35,735 bases of DNA from Alphaproteobacteria bacterium. Its GTDB lineage: Bacteria; Pseudomonadota; Alphaproteobacteria; GCA-2731375. The position numbers and the translations under genes were made by a program. This document shows positions 6,784 to 17,106 of the stretch, one piece after another. Below the pieces are notes generated by a model. That model was not told the origin of the DNA, ran no database searches, and saw nothing but the letters and a program-made list of their open reading frames with translations. The DNA is taken from the NCBI GenBank assembly GCA_030746635.1, contig JASLMH010000032.1:1-35735 (forward strand), in the 5' to 3' direction. Each line of letters opens with the position of its first letter. The first letter of the stretch is position 1.

Positions 6784-8112
6784 ATGTCGTTATCGCGGTT
6801 GCTGATCGGGTTGCCGTTGCTTGGCCTGCTGTGGTTGTACCCGGCGATCGCCGGCGCCACCGAAATCCAGCGGGTGCGCAGCCCCGGCGGCATCACCGCC
6901 TGGCTGGTCCGAGAACCAACGATCCCGCTGATCAGCGTCAGTTTTTCCTTCGCCGGCGGGGCCACCCTGGACGACCCGCGCCGCAAGGGTACGGCCAACA
7001 TGGTCTCCGGCTTGCTGGACGAGGGTGCCGGCGGGCTTGACTCGCTGGCCTTTCAGACCCGCCTGGAGGAATTGGCGGTGCGGCTCAGTTTCGACGCCGA
7101 CCGCGACAGCTTCACCGGCGGCCTGCGCACCCTGACCGAGAACCGCGACGCTGCCTTCGATCTGCTTCGCCTGGCCCTGACCAAGCCGCGCTTCGATGGG
7201 GTGGCGGTGGAACGCATCCGCCGGCAGATCATCACCGGCCTGAAGGAGGATCAGGAGAACCCCAACGCCGTGGTCGGCCGGACCTGGTTCGCCATGGCCT
7301 TCAAGGACCACCCCTACGCCCTGCCGACCCGGGGCAGCCAGGACAGCGTGGCGGCGATCACCGCCGATGATCTGCGGTCCTTCGTCGCCAGCGCCCTGGC
7401 CCGCGACCGCCTGACCATCGGCGTGGTCGGCGACATCGGCGCCGCCGAGCTGGCACCGCTGCTGGACGCCACCTTCGGCGGCCTGCCCGAAAGCACCGAA
7501 AGGACCATGATCGGCGAGACCGCGCCGGTCACCGACGCTGGCCTGAAGGTGGTGGAGATGGAGATCCCGCAAAGCCGGGTGATGTTCGGCGCCGCCGGCC
7601 TGAAGCGCGACGACCCGGACTGGTACGCCGCCTATGTGCTGAACTACGTCCTGGGCGGCGGCGGCTTCGCTTCCCGCCTTTATGACGAAGTGCGGGAGAA
7701 ACGCGGCCTGGCCTATTCGGTCTACAGCTACCTCTACCCCCTCGATCACGCCGGCATCCATTTGGGCGGCGTCGGCACCCAGAACGGCCGGGTGGCCGAG
7801 GCCTTGACGGTGATCCGCCAGCAGTTCGCCAAGGCCCGGGACGAGGGCATCAACGCCGACGAACTGGCCAACGCCAAGACCTTCCTGAACGGCTCCTTCC
7901 CCTTGCGGCTGACCTCGTCGGGGCGAATCGCCCGCCTGTTGGTGGCGATCCAGCGGGAAAACCTCGGCATCGACTATTTCGACCGCCGGCCGGAACTGAT
8001 CAACGCGGTGACCTTGGCGGACGTCAAGCGGGTGGCCAAACGCCTGCTGCGGCCCGAGAAAATGCTGGTGGTGGTGGTCGGCAAGCCGGTCGGCCTGGAG
8101 GCCGGCGAATAG
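6784..8112 (+). CDS. M16 family peptidase-like protein, non-catalytic partner
   Basis: A 442-residue M16 homologue. An N-terminal signal peptide (MSLSRLLIGLPLLGLLWLYP then AIAGA) directs export. At the place of the zinc motif it has NMVSGLLDEGAG, with no HxxEH, so it cannot bind zinc in the usual way. The C-terminal half keeps the substrate-binding R/Y region (EKRGLAYSVYSYLYPL) and GGVGTQ, typical of the non-catalytic half of two-gene M16 systems. GGAGGG at 6770-6775 is the ribosome site, inside the end of the previous gene. The stop is followed by 61 bp before pgi. Confidence 0.93.
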   Translation: MSLSRLLIGLPLLGLLWLYPAIAGATEIQRVRSPGGITAWLVREPTIPLISVSFSFAGGATLDDPRRKGTANMVSGLLDEGAGGLDSLAFQTRLEELAVRLSFDADRDSFTGGLRTLTENRDAAFDLLRLALTKPRFDGVAVERIRRQIITGLKEDQENPNAVVGRTWFAMAFKDHPYALPTRGSQDSVAAITADDLRSFVASALARDRLTIGVVGDIGAAELAPLLDATFGGLPESTERTMIGETAPVTDAGLKVVEMEIPQSRVMFGAAGLKRDDPDWYAAYVLNYVLGGGGFASRLYDEVREKRGLAYSVYSYLYPLDHAGIHLGGVGTQNGRVAEALTVIRQQFAKARDEGINADELANAKTFLNGSFPLRLTSSGRIARLLVAIQRENLGIDYFDRRPELINAVTLADVKRVAKRLLRPEKMLVVVVGKPVGLEAGE

Positions 8113-8158
8113 TCCGGACCAGCGCGGCCCGGGCCCGCTTTCGGGCGGCCGGGCGCTT

Positions 8159-8167
8159 TGCTACCCT
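8159..8167 (+). promoter_or_regulatory. Candidate extended -10 promoter for pgi, possibly leaderless
   Basis: TGCTACCCT has TG-N-TAnnnT form and ends six bases before the pgi ATG (8174). Transcription would start at or next to the initiation codon, and no Shine-Dalgarno sequence precedes the ATG. The same spacing is seen at the nuclease-like gene (24751-24759). Confidence 0.4.
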
Positions 8168-8173
8168 GCCCGG

Positions 8174-9472
8174 ATGACTGGCAATCTCGCCATCGAACAG
8201 GATATCGCCGGCTGCCTGGCGGACACCGCCGGCCCGGCCGGTCTGACGGCGGCCGAGCTGGCGCCGCTGTTGGCGACCTGCCGGGCGACCCGGGACCGTC
8301 TGCGCCGGGGCCTGGACCGGGGCGGGTTGCGGGCCCTGGATCTGGCCCGGACCACCGACGATCTGCCGCCCCTGGCGGAACTGGCGGCCGACTGGCGCGG
8401 CCGCTTTCGCCGCGTCGTGCTGCTGGGCGTCGGCGGTTCCAGCCTGGGTGCTAGGGCCCTGGCGGCGCTGCCGGCGGCGGCCGGCCCGGAACTGGTGGTG
8501 CCGGACAACCTGGATCCGGCGCTGATGTCGGCGGTGCTGGCGCCGGAGTGTCTGGAAGAGACCGCGTTCCTGGTGGTGTCGAAATCGGGCGGCACCGCCG
8601 AGACCCTGGCCCAGGCGATCGCGGCGCTGACGGCGCTGGGCGACAACCTGGACAACGACGGGCTGGCCGAGCGTTTCGTGATGATCAGCGAACCCGGAGA
8701 TGGCGCCCTGCGGCGCCTGGCCGACGGCATCGGTGCCCGGGTGCTGCCCCATGACCCGGACGTCGGCGGCCGGTTTTCGGTGCTGTCGCTGGTCGGCCTG
8801 CTGCCGGCGCTGCTGCTGGGCCTGGACGCGGCGGCGGTGCGCCGGGGCGCCCGCGAGGTGCTGGAGGCGGCCCTGGACGCCGACGATATCGCCACCGCCG
8901 GGCCGGCCATCGGGGCGGCGGTGAATGTCGGCCTGCTCCGCCATCGCGGGATCAATCAGGCGGTGTTGCTGGCCTATGCCGAGGCCCTGCGGCCGTTCGC
9001 CCTGTGGTACCGGCAATTGTGGGCCGAGAGCCTGGGCAAGAACGGCCACGGCACCACGCCGATCGACGCCCTGGGACCGGTCGACCAGCACAGTCAGTTG
9101 CAGATGTATCTGGAAGGCCCCAGCGACAAGCTGTTCACCGTGCTGACCCTGGACCCGGCGGACCAGGGGCCGGCGATCGACCGGGCCATGGCCGAACAAC
9201 TGGGCCTGGATTATATGGCCGGCCGGCGCATCGGCGATCTGGTGGCGGCGATGCAGCGGGCCACCGCCGATGCCCTGGCGTGCCGCGGCCGGCCGGTGCG
9301 GCGGCTCGGCGCCACCGCCCTGGATGAACGGACCCTGGGCGCCCTGTTCATGCATTTCCTGCTGGAGACCGTGTTCGCGGCCGATCTGTTCGGGGTCGAT
9401 CCGTTCGGCCAGCCGGCGGTGGAGTCGGGCAAACAGCGGGCCCGCGACTATCTGCGGGAGGCGGCGCCGTGA
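8174..9472 (+). CDS. pgi: Glucose-6-phosphate isomerase
   Basis: A 432-residue sugar isomerase with a double SIS fold, converting glucose-6-phosphate to fructose-6-phosphate. It is shorter than the roughly 550-residue E. coli enzyme, as in the compact bacterial branch. Visible motifs are [14 protein letters not shown], the phosphate-binding [23 protein letters not shown] with the likely base Glu285, [12 protein letters not shown] with ring-opening His306, and [11 protein letters not shown] with Lys420. The annotated ATG has no ribosome site but does have a close extended -10. The stop TGA overlaps the mutL GTG start (GTGA), so the two are translationally coupled. Confidence 0.95.
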   Translation: MTGNLAIEQDIAGCLADTAGPAGLTAAELAPLLATCRATRDRLRRGLDRGGLRALDLARTTDDLPPLAELAADWRGRFRRVVLLGVGGSSLGARALAALPAAAGPELVVPDNLDPALMSAVLAPECLEETAFLVVSKSGGTAETLAQAIAALTALGDNLDNDGLAERFVMISEPGDGALRRLADGIGARVLPHDPDVGGRFSVLSLVGLLPALLLGLDAAAVRRGAREVLEAALDADDIATAGPAIGAAVNVGLLRHRGINQAVLLAYAEALRPFALWYRQLWAESLGKNGHGTTPIDALGPVDQHSQLQMYLEGPSDKLFTVLTLDPADQGPAIDRAMAEQLGLDYMAGRRIGDLVAAMQRATADALACRGRPVRRLGATALDERTLGALFMHFLLETVFAADLFGVDPFGQPAVESGKQRARDYLREAAP

Positions 9473-11271
9473 TCCAGCTGCGCCGGCTGCCGGAGACCAC
9501 CATCAACCGCATCGCCGCCGGCGAGGTGGTGGAACGGCCGGCCAGCGCGGTCAAGGAACTGGTCGAGAACGCCATCGACGCCGGTGCCGGCCGGATCGAC
9601 GTGGTCCTGCTGGGCGGCGGCCGCGAGTTGATTTCCGTGGTCGACGACGGCCGGGGCATGACGGCCGGGGAACTCGCCATGGCGGTGGAACGCCACGTCA
9701 CCTCGAAACTGCCGGACGAGGACCTACTGCGCATCGACTGGCTGGGTTTTCGCGGCGAGGCGCTGCCCTCGATCGGCGCCGTCGCCCGGCTGTCGATCAC
9801 CTCTCGCCCGGCCGACGCCGACGAGGCCTGGCGCATCACGGTCGACGGCGGCCGGCTGTCGCCCACCGTACCGGCGGCGCAGCCGCCCGGCACCCGGGTC
9901 GAGGCCCGGGATCTGTTCTTCGCCACGCCGGCCCGCCTGAAATTCCTGAAATCCCCGCGCACCGAGTTGCAGCATGCCCTGGACGCGGTGCGGCGCCTGG
10001 CCATGGTCCGTCCCGACATTGCCTTTACCGTCGCCGACGGCGAGAGGCGGCGGCTGGACCTGGCGGTGGCCACGGGCGATCTGTTCACCGCCCGCCTGGG
10101 CCGTCTCGGCGCCATCATGGGGCGGGAATTCGCCGACAACGCCATTCCCATCGAGGCCGAGCGCGAGGGCCTGCGCCTGACCGGCCATGCCGGGCTGCCG
10201 ACCCTGAACCGGGCCAACAGCCGCATGCAGTACCTGTTCGTCAACGGCCGGCCGGTGCGCGACCGCCTGCTGGCCGGGGCCCTGCGGGCCGGTTATATGG
10301 ACGTCTTGGCTCACGATCGTCACGCCATGGCCGCTCTGTTCCTGGAAATGCCGGCCGATCTGGTCGACGTCAACGTGCATCCGATGAAGGCCGAGGTCCG
10401 CTTTCGCGATCCCGGCCTGGTGCGCGGCCTGATCGTTTCGGCCCTGCGCCATGCCCTGGCCGGGGCCGGTCACCGCGCCGCCACCACCGTCGGCCTGGCC
10501 GCCATGGGACGCTTGCGGCCGGGGGATGGCCCGGCCAACGTGGCGCGGCCGAACTTCGCCTACCGGCGGCCGCCAGCCGCCGCGCCCGGACTGGCCGAAG
10601 CCGCGGCGGCGTTCCAGGCGCCGCTGGCGGGGGCGGCGGAACCGGCGGCCCGGCTGGAAGCGCTGGAAGAAGAGGCGGCGGAAGCCGCCGACTATCCCCT
10701 GGGCGTGGCCCGCGGCCAACTGCACGAGACCTACATCGTGGCGCAAACCGCCGACGGCATCGTCATCGTCGATCAGCACGCGGCCCATGAACGGCTGGTG
10801 ATGGAACGGATGAAGGCGCAATTGGCGGCCAGAGGCGTGGAACGGCAACTGTTGCTGCTACCGGAGGTGGTGGAGCTGGCGCCCGGCCAGGCCGAGCGGC
10901 TGGTGCCGCGGGCCGACGAACTGGCCGAACTGGGCCTGCTGTTGGAAGCCTTCGGCAGCGGCGCCGTGGTGGTGCGCGAAACGCCGGCCATGCTGGGCGA
11001 GACCGATCTACAGGGCCTGCTGCGCGATCTGGCCGACGAGCTGGCGGAAATGGACCAGGCCCTGGCCCTGCGCGACCGGCTGGACGGGGTCTGCGCCACC
11101 ATGGCCTGCCACGGCAGCGTGCGCGCCGGCCGGCGCCTGACCGCGCCGGAAATGAACGCCCTGCTGCGCGAGATGGAGCGGACCCCCCGCTCCGGCCAGT
11201 GCAGTCACGGCCGTCCCACCTACGTGGAACTGAAACTGGCCGATATCGAACGCCTGTTCGGCCGGCGCTAG
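9469..11271 (+). CDS. mutL: DNA mismatch repair protein MutL
   Basis: A 600-residue GHKL ATPase that couples MutS mismatch recognition to strand incision. ATPase motifs: [11 protein letters not shown] at 29-39, DDGRGM at 59-64 and GFRGEAL at 93-99. The linker (about 340-410) is Ala/Pro-rich. The C-terminal domain carries the endonuclease metal motif DQHA-x2-E-x4-E at 435-446, plus ACHGSVRAG and QCSHGRPT. This indicates a latent nuclease MutL, unlike the E. coli protein. GTG 9469 overlaps the pgi stop and begins the standard [19 protein letters not shown] sequence. Confidence 0.97.
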   Translation: MIQLRRLPETTINRIAAGEVVERPASAVKELVENAIDAGAGRIDVVLLGGGRELISVVDDGRGMTAGELAMAVERHVTSKLPDEDLLRIDWLGFRGEALPSIGAVARLSITSRPADADEAWRITVDGGRLSPTVPAAQPPGTRVEARDLFFATPARLKFLKSPRTELQHALDAVRRLAMVRPDIAFTVADGERRRLDLAVATGDLFTARLGRLGAIMGREFADNAIPIEAEREGLRLTGHAGLPTLNRANSRMQYLFVNGRPVRDRLLAGALRAGYMDVLAHDRHAMAALFLEMPADLVDVNVHPMKAEVRFRDPGLVRGLIVSALRHALAGAGHRAATTVGLAAMGRLRPGDGPANVARPNFAYRRPPAAAPGLAEAAAAFQAPLAGAAEPAARLEALEEEAAEAADYPLGVARGQLHETYIVAQTADGIVIVDQHAAHERLVMERMKAQLAARGVERQLLLLPEVVELAPGQAERLVPRADELAELGLLLEAFGSGAVVVRETPAMLGETDLQGLLRDLADELAEMDQALALRDRLDGVCATMACHGSVRAGRRLTAPEMNALLREMERTPRSGQCSHGRPTYVELKLADIERLFGRR

Positions 11272-11461
11272 GACCCCCGCCGGCGATTACAATTGCCGCC
11301 TTGAGGGTGGTCCAGCGCTACTTTGTAAAGTCTTTGCGACAATCAGCGGTAGAGGGCGCGGGCGATTCGTCATTTCCGTTAACCAAAATCTCGCTGTCAA
11401 TCAACCGCAAGGCTACTATGGCCAAATGACCCGATGATTCGATCAGCGACGGAGGCTTCTC

Positions 11462-12220
11462 ATGAACGAACATCTGAAGGTGGCGCGGCAATATGCCCGC
11501 ACTGTTTTCCTGTCAATCGAACGGGCGGGATTGATCGCGACCATGCGGCACGACCTGAATGCCTGGGTCGAGATGATGTCCAACGCGCCCAACACCACCA
11601 TCGTCAACCCTGCCTTCAACCCCGAATTCAGCGACGTCGGACCGGACAAGGCGTTCTGGATCGAGGTCAGGGATCGGGACGACGAGCAAATCGCCTGTAT
11701 CGCCAGCAAGCACGTGGTGACGCAAGACTATCTAAGGTTGATCAGGTTCTCCGACCTTTGGCTCGGCGGCAAGGTTCGCGAGTTTCCCCGCATGGTGCTC
11801 TGCCTGCCCGGGGATTTCCCCGAGATCGCCGGCCATTGCCAGCACTATGGCGGGCTCTGGGTGGATAAGCGCTATCGTGGCAACGGTCTATCGGCGGCGC
11901 TGCCCAGGCTGGCCCGTGCCATTGCCGTGCAGCGCTGGCAGCCGCGATGGCACTGCGGCATGGTCTTCGAAGGCTTGGGGAAACACGGTCTGCCGAAACA
12001 CGGCTATGGCTATAGCAACGTTGTCAAATGCATGGACAAACAGTTCTGCCCGCTGACCGGCCGAAACGAGACCCAGTACCTGCCATACGAATCCGACGCT
12101 GAATGGTACGAAAGTGCGCTAGACCAACTGGGCGCGAACGTACTGGGTGGCGGCGACGACCTTGTCGATCTCGTAACCGTTGCTCGAGAGCGGCAACAAC
12201 AGCCGGTAGCGGTTGCTTAG
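11462..12220 (+). CDS. GNAT-like N-acyltransferase-fold protein, function unknown
   Basis: A 252-residue protein with a probable acyl-CoA binding motif RYRGNGLSAAL (RYRGNG at 137-142), preceded by a strand ending HYGGLWVD, the usual GNAT motif A layout. The N-terminal 100 residues do not match a family I recognise, so the substrate is unknown. GGAGG at 11450-11454 with seven-base spacing supports ATG 11462. The last 102 nt (12119-12220) overlap, convergently, the end of the PAS_5 gene. There the PAS protein keeps its conserved C-terminus, so this gene's tail (about residues 219-252) is the more likely latecomer. Codon use is less GC-biased than in mutL, hinting at an accessory gene. Confidence 0.75.
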   Translation: MNEHLKVARQYARTVFLSIERAGLIATMRHDLNAWVEMMSNAPNTTIVNPAFNPEFSDVGPDKAFWIEVRDRDDEQIACIASKHVVTQDYLRLIRFSDLWLGGKVREFPRMVLCLPGDFPEIAGHCQHYGGLWVDKRYRGNGLSAALPRLARAIAVQRWQPRWHCGMVFEGLGKHGLPKHGYGYSNVVKCMDKQFCPLTGRNETQYLPYESDAEWYESALDQLGANVLGGGDDLVDLVTVARERQQQPVAVA

Positions 12221-12694
12221 ACCGACCTGCGTCGAAAAGTGAATGAACTGAAAACGCGGCCAGCCGGTGTACACCACCGTCGCGTAGTCATCCAGCATGG
12301 CGTTGGCATAGGTCACGTTGTCCTGGTCGTAGAGGGGCTTGCCGGTCATTTCCCGACCGCCGAGGAAATACAGGTTTGAACCCCAGATGCGAAACCAATA
12401 GCCGACCGACGACGGTGCCGTGGTATCGACCACGCTGACGTCGCCCAACACCCCGATCTTGTTCAGGGCTTCCGGCGGCAGCCAATCCGGCACGTCGCCG
12501 TCGTTGCGCGACTGCATCCAAAACGTCAACAGTTCGGTCAATCGCTGGGTACCGGCCATCTTCGGAATATCCTCCAGATGGAGGTGCTTGCGGATGAGGT
12601 GCATCTCACCTTCGTGGCTGGCATCCATGCGGCGATGATCCCAAGAAAGGATTTCCTCGACGTTAACGCTATGTCCTGGCGCGGCTGATGACAT
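12119..12694 (-). CDS. PAS_5 (DUF1457-like) domain protein
   Basis: A 191-residue cytoplasmic protein resembling the alphaproteobacterial PAS_5 family of sensory or single-domain PAS proteins. Matching features are LTFWMQSRNDGDVPDWLPPE, then GDVSVVDT, YWFRIWGSNLYFLGGREMTGKPL (the PAS core) and the closing YRLLLPLSSNGYEIDKVVAA. No output domain is present. The start is uncertain: ATG 12694 lacks a clear ribosome site, and a shorter start near MHLIRKHL has an AAGGTGAG just upstream. It overlaps the convergent GNAT-like gene by 102 nt. Its ligand and signalling partner are unknown. Confidence 0.75.
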   Translation of the reverse strand: MSSAAPGHSVNVEEILSWDHRRMDASHEGEMHLIRKHLHLEDIPKMAGTQRLTELLTFWMQSRNDGDVPDWLPPEALNKIGVLGDVSVVDTTAPSSVGYWFRIWGSNLYFLGGREMTGKPLYDQDNVTYANAMLDDYATVVYTGWPRFQFIHFSTQVGLSNRYRLLLPLSSNGYEIDKVVAATQYVRAQLV

Positions 12695-12841
12695 GGCAGT
12701 TCTATGACCGTCCGGCTTCGCTATCTCAACACACGGACAAATTCACCAGTCCCGGCGCGTCCGGGCCGGCTCCGTGGACCGACCGGAATCTCAACTATAC
12801 CCAATTGGTTACGATTTCAACAAGGCCGCCACTCGGATCGG

Positions 12842-13408
12842 TCAATCCACCCAGCGCAGGAAGACCAGGGCGGCGGCGCCATAGCGGCGGCGGTCCAGGC
12901 GGTCGAACCCGTTCGGCGGCTCAAATGCTTCCTTGGCCGCCAGTTCGACCACGGCCAAAGCCGCCGGAGCCAGCCAGCCGTCCCGCGCCAATACCGTCAG
13001 GCACGGCTCGGCGAGGCCGGCCCGATAGGGCGGGTCCATCAACACCAGATCGAACCGGGCCGGTGCCGGCCCTGGCCGCCGGGCATCGATGGGCAGAATG
13101 TCGGCCTGCCCGGTGTCATCCAATTGCGCCAGATTGTCCTCGATCGCCCGGATCGCGCCTGCCCCCCGTTCGATGAAGGTGACCCGCGCGGCGCCGCGCG
13201 ACAGCGCCTCCAGGCCCAGCGCACCGCTGCCGGCGAAGACATCCAGCACCGCCATGCCCCGGGGCGCCGGCCCCTGCGGGCCGGCGAAATCGCCGTGCGA
13301 GAGGATGTTGAACAGCGCCTCGCGGGTGCGGTCGGTGCTGGGGCGGGTATCGCGGCCGGCCGGCGCGATCAGCCGCCGGCCCTTATGCTTGCCGCCGACG
13401 ATGCGCAT
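12842..13408 (-). CDS. rsmD: 16S rRNA (guanine(966)-N(2))-methyltransferase RsmD
   Basis: A 188-residue SAM-dependent Rossmann methyltransferase that modifies G966 of 16S rRNA. N-terminal MRIVGGKHKGRRLIAP and RPSTDRTREALFNIL are signature RsmD sequences. The SAM-binding loop is VLDVFAGSGALGLEAL (54-69), and the catalytic motif DPPY is at 125-128. Length is normal. Its start overlaps the end of the upstream pseudouridine synthase gene by 26 nt, so the two rRNA-modification genes form one minus-strand operon. Confidence 0.95.
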   Translation of the reverse strand: MRIVGGKHKGRRLIAPAGRDTRPSTDRTREALFNILSHGDFAGPQGPAPRGMAVLDVFAGSGALGLEALSRGAARVTFIERGAGAIRAIEDNLAQLDDTGQADILPIDARRPGPAPARFDLVLMDPPYRAGLAEPCLTVLARDGWLAPAALAVVELAAKEAFEPPNGFDRLDRRRYGAAALVFLRWVD

Positions 13409-14195
13409 CGCCCTCGACCCCCGTCAGCCCGAAACGGGCGGCGTTGGCGCCGAGCTGGTCGCGCAGGATGCGGCGCGGCACCGGGGCGACGTCGCCGCGC
13501 GGCAGATCGCCAAGCTGAAACGGCCCGTAGGAAAGCCGGATCAGGCGCGTCACCTGCAGTCCCAGATGTTCCATGATCCGCCGAATTTCGCGGTTCTTGC
13601 CCTCCGTCAGGGACAGGCTGAGCCAGGCGTTGGCACCCTTGCGGCCATCCAGGCGGGCCTCGATGGCGTCATATTTCATGCCGCCGATGCTGACGCCGCC
13701 GGCCATTTTGGCCAGGGCGCCTTCGTCGACCTCGCCGTGCACCCGGACCCGGTAGCGCCGGCGCCAGCCGGTCGACGGCAGCTCCAAGAACCGCGCCAAC
13801 TCACCGTCGTTGGTCAGCAGCAACAGCCCTTCGGTGTTCAGATCCAGCCGCCCGATCGAGAGCACCCGGGGCAGGCGCTCGGGCAGGCGTTGGAATACCG
13901 TCGGCCGGCCCTCGGGGTCGTTGTTGGTGGTCACCAGGCCCTTGGGCTTGTGATAGCGCCACAGGCGGGTCGGCTCGGGGGCGGCGAGGGGCTTGCCATC
14001 AACCTCGATCCGGCTTTTCGCGGTGACGTTCAGGGCCGGGCTGTCGAGCACCTTGCCGTCGACCCGCACCCGGCCGGCGGCGATCCAGCGTTCGGCCTCG
14101 CGCCGGGAACACAGGCCGGCCCGGGCCAGCCGCTTGGCGATCCGCTCGGCCGTCGGCGCGGCTTCCGGCTTGACCCCTTGTCGCTTGCTTCCCAT
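13383..14195 (-). CDS. 23S rRNA pseudouridine synthase, RluB/RsuA family
   Basis: About 270 residues. The N-terminal S4 RNA-binding domain (IAKRLARAGLCSRREAERWI) is followed by an RsuA-type catalytic domain. The catalytic Asp118 is in IGRLDLNTEGLLLLTNDG, and a conserved KNREIRRIMEHLGLQVTRLIR segment lies toward the C-terminus. RluB (modifying U2605 of 23S rRNA) is the most likely specificity, but RluE or RsuA cannot be excluded by eye. ATG 14195 gives the usual short basic N-terminus; the longer open frame upstream runs antisense through tadA and is not used. An alternative ATG is at 14207. It is divergent from tadA with only about 10 bp between starts. Confidence 0.9.
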   Translation of the reverse strand: MGSKRQGVKPEAAPTAERIAKRLARAGLCSRREAERWIAAGRVRVDGKVLDSPALNVTAKSRIEVDGKPLAAPEPTRLWRYHKPKGLVTTNNDPEGRPTVFQRLPERLPRVLSIGRLDLNTEGLLLLTNDGELARFLELPSTGWRRRYRVRVHGEVDEGALAKMAGGVSIGGMKYDAIEARLDGRKGANAWLSLSLTEGKNREIRRIMEHLGLQVTRLIRLSYGPFQLGDLPRGDVAPVPRRILRDQLGANAARFGLTGVEGDAHRRRQA

Positions 14196-14205
14196 GGTGG
14201 CCAGC

Positions 14206-14667
14206 ATGCCCAACCGCGATGGCAAATCAACCTTCATGGAGCTGGCTCTGGAACAGGCCCGGGCGGCGGCGGCGCGGGGCGAGGTGCCCATCGGCGCCGT
14301 CATCGTCGATGGCGACGGCGCGATCCTGGCCAGCGCCGGCAACCGGACCGAGGAACTGCGTGATCCGACGGCGCACGCGGAGATGCTGGCGATCCGCCAG
14401 GCCTGCGCCGAACGGGGCGCCCCCCGGCTGCCTGATTGTGCGCTGTACGTCACCCTGGAGCCCTGCCCGATGTGCGCCACGGCGATCGCCTTCGCCCGTT
14501 TGGCGCGGCTCTACTACGCCGCCGCCGACGCCAAGGGCGGCGGTGTCGAACACGGCCCGCGCATCTTCCATCAGCCGACCTGCCACCATCGCCCCGAGCT
14601 CTATCCCGGAATCGCCGAGGGAACTGCCACAAAACTGCTACGAGACTTCTTTGCGGCCAGACGCTAG
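14206..14667 (+). CDS. tadA: tRNA-specific adenosine deaminase
   Basis: A 153-residue zinc deaminase that converts A34 to inosine in tRNA-Arg(ACG). The catalytic HAE is at 57-59 (TAHAEMLAI), and the zinc-binding PCPMC is at 86-90 ([11 protein letters not shown]). A TadA-typical segment with [13 protein letters not shown] follows, matching nucleoside deaminases of the TadA type rather than CMP deaminases. The start is ATG 14206 ([10 protein letters not shown]) or ATG 14236 (MELAL). Either way the promoter must overlap the divergent pseudouridine synthase gene. Confidence 0.93.
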   Translation: MPNRDGKSTFMELALEQARAAAARGEVPIGAVIVDGDGAILASAGNRTEELRDPTAHAEMLAIRQACAERGAPRLPDCALYVTLEPCPMCATAIAFARLARLYYAAADAKGGGVEHGPRIFHQPTCHHRPELYPGIAEGTATKLLRDFFAARR

Positions 14668-14738
14668 ATTGCCCCGAGGCGAGACAACGCAAAGAAAAAT
14701 TCGATCACGACTGGACCACAAGGAAGGATAGGTGCGCG

Positions 14739-15947
<1,209 letters not shown>

Positions 15948-15962
15948 ATTCCGTAGACAAAA

Positions 15963-15996
15963 CGGGGCGGGACCGGATGTCATCGGTCCCGCCCCG
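15963..15996 (+). terminator. Probable intrinsic terminator after the acyl-CoA dehydrogenase gene
   Basis: Arms 15963-15975 (CGGGGCGGGACCG) and 15984-15996 (CGGTCCCGCCCCG) are perfectly complementary around an eight-base loop. The following GTTCATTTT is only a weak T-tract. It lies 15 bp after the stop and 24 bp before the next start. Read-through to the DUF2817 genes is possible. Confidence 0.6.
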
Positions 15997-16020
15997 GTTC
16001 ATTTTCAAGGGAGTCACGCC

Positions 16021-17106
16021 GTGTCCGTCAATGATTGGTTCGCCGCCTCGTACGCCGAGGCCAAGGGGAAGTTTCTCGATGCCGCGAAGGGCGCCGGGGC
16101 CGAACTGACCAGCCACCCCCATCCCCTGAAGGGACCGGCGGGGGAGGATCTGGCCCTCGACGTGGCCCGCCTGGGCCCGGCCGATGCCGGGCGGGTATTG
16201 GTCACCTCGTCGGCCACCCACGGCATCGAGGGCTTCTGCGGTTCCGGCTGTCAGGTCGGCTTTCTGGAAAGCGGCCTGCACCGGGAGTTGCCGGCCGGCA
16301 CGGCGCTGCTGCACGTGCATGCCCACAACCCCCACGGCTTCGCGCATCAGCGCCGGGTCACCGAGGACAACGTCGACCTGAACCGCAATTTCATCGATTT
16401 CTCGGCTCCGCCGCCGGCCAATCCCGACTATGACGAGGTGCATCCCTGGCTGGTGCCGGCAAGCTGGGAGGGACCTGACCGGCAGGCGGCCGATGCGGCG
16501 ATCCTTGGCTATATCGAGGAACGCGGTCTGTTCGCCTTTCAGGCCGCCGTGTCGGGCGGCCAGTGGGGCCACCCGGACGGCCTGTTCTTCGGCGGCCAGG
16601 CGCCGACCTGGTCGCGCCGCACCATCGAGGCGACGGCCGGGGCAAAGCTGGCCGGAACCGGCCACGTGGCGTTGATCGATTTCCACACCGGCCTGGGGCC
16701 GCGCGGCCATGGCGAACTGATCGCCGTCGGCGCGCCCGGTAGCGCCGAGCACAAACGAACATTGGAATGGTACGGCGATGCCGTGAAATCGCCGGAAGCC
16801 GGGGATTCCGTCTCGGCCGTGGTCAAGGGCACCATCGAGGAAGGCTACGGCGGCATACTGACCGACACCGAGGCCACCACCATCGCCATCGAATACGGCA
16901 CCCTGCCGGCCGAGCAGGTGCTGCAGGCCCTGCGCGCCGACAACTGGCTGCACCTGCATGGCCAGGTCGACTCGGCCCTGGGCCGCGAGATCAAGACCGA
17001 AATCCGCGCCGCCTTCTACGGCGAGGACAAGACCTGGTGCGAGGACGTCTGGGAACAGGCCAACGCCCTGGCCCGTCAGGCCCTGCGGGGGCTGGCGGAG
17101 AGTTGA
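16021..17106 (+). CDS. DUF2817 family protein (M14-like metallopeptidase fold), copy 1
   Basis: A 361-residue protein of the DUF2817 family, related to zinc carboxypeptidases (M14/succinylglutamate desuccinylase type). A candidate zinc site is His67-x-x-Glu70 (SSATHGIEGF) with His222 (IDFHTGLG). Glu291 (AIEYGTLP) is placed like the general base. The family block HAHNPHGF...RRVTEDNVDLNRNF lies between. No signal peptide is apparent, so it is probably cytoplasmic. The GTG start at 16021 is supported by AAGGGAG at 16008-16014. It is followed at once by a paralogue whose start overlaps this stop. The substrate is unknown; an amide or peptide is inferred from the fold. Confidence 0.88.
   Translation: MSVNDWFAASYAEAKGKFLDAAKGAGAELTSHPHPLKGPAGEDLALDVARLGPADAGRVLVTSSATHGIEGFCGSGCQVGFLESGLHRELPAGTALLHVHAHNPHGFAHQRRVTEDNVDLNRNFIDFSAPPPANPDYDEVHPWLVPASWEGPDRQAADAAILGYIEERGLFAFQAAVSGGQWGHPDGLFFGGQAPTWSRRTIEATAGAKLAGTGHVALIDFHTGLGPRGHGELIAVGAPGSAEHKRTLEWYGDAVKSPEAGDSVSAVVKGTIEEGYGGILTDTEATTIAIEYGTLPAEQVLQALRADNWLHLHGQVDSALGREIKTEIRAAFYGEDKTWCEDVWEQANALARQALRGLAES

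Noticed and set aside
5460-7001. 513-codon minus-strand frame across the M16 genes
   Set aside because: Shadow frame; the plus strand has two recognisable M16 proteins with motif-level support.
11434-11868. Alternative plus-strand frame starting just before the GNAT-like gene
   Set aside because: The GNAT-like frame has the ribosome site and the CoA-binding motif. The alternative is Arg-rich, typical of an out-of-frame reading.
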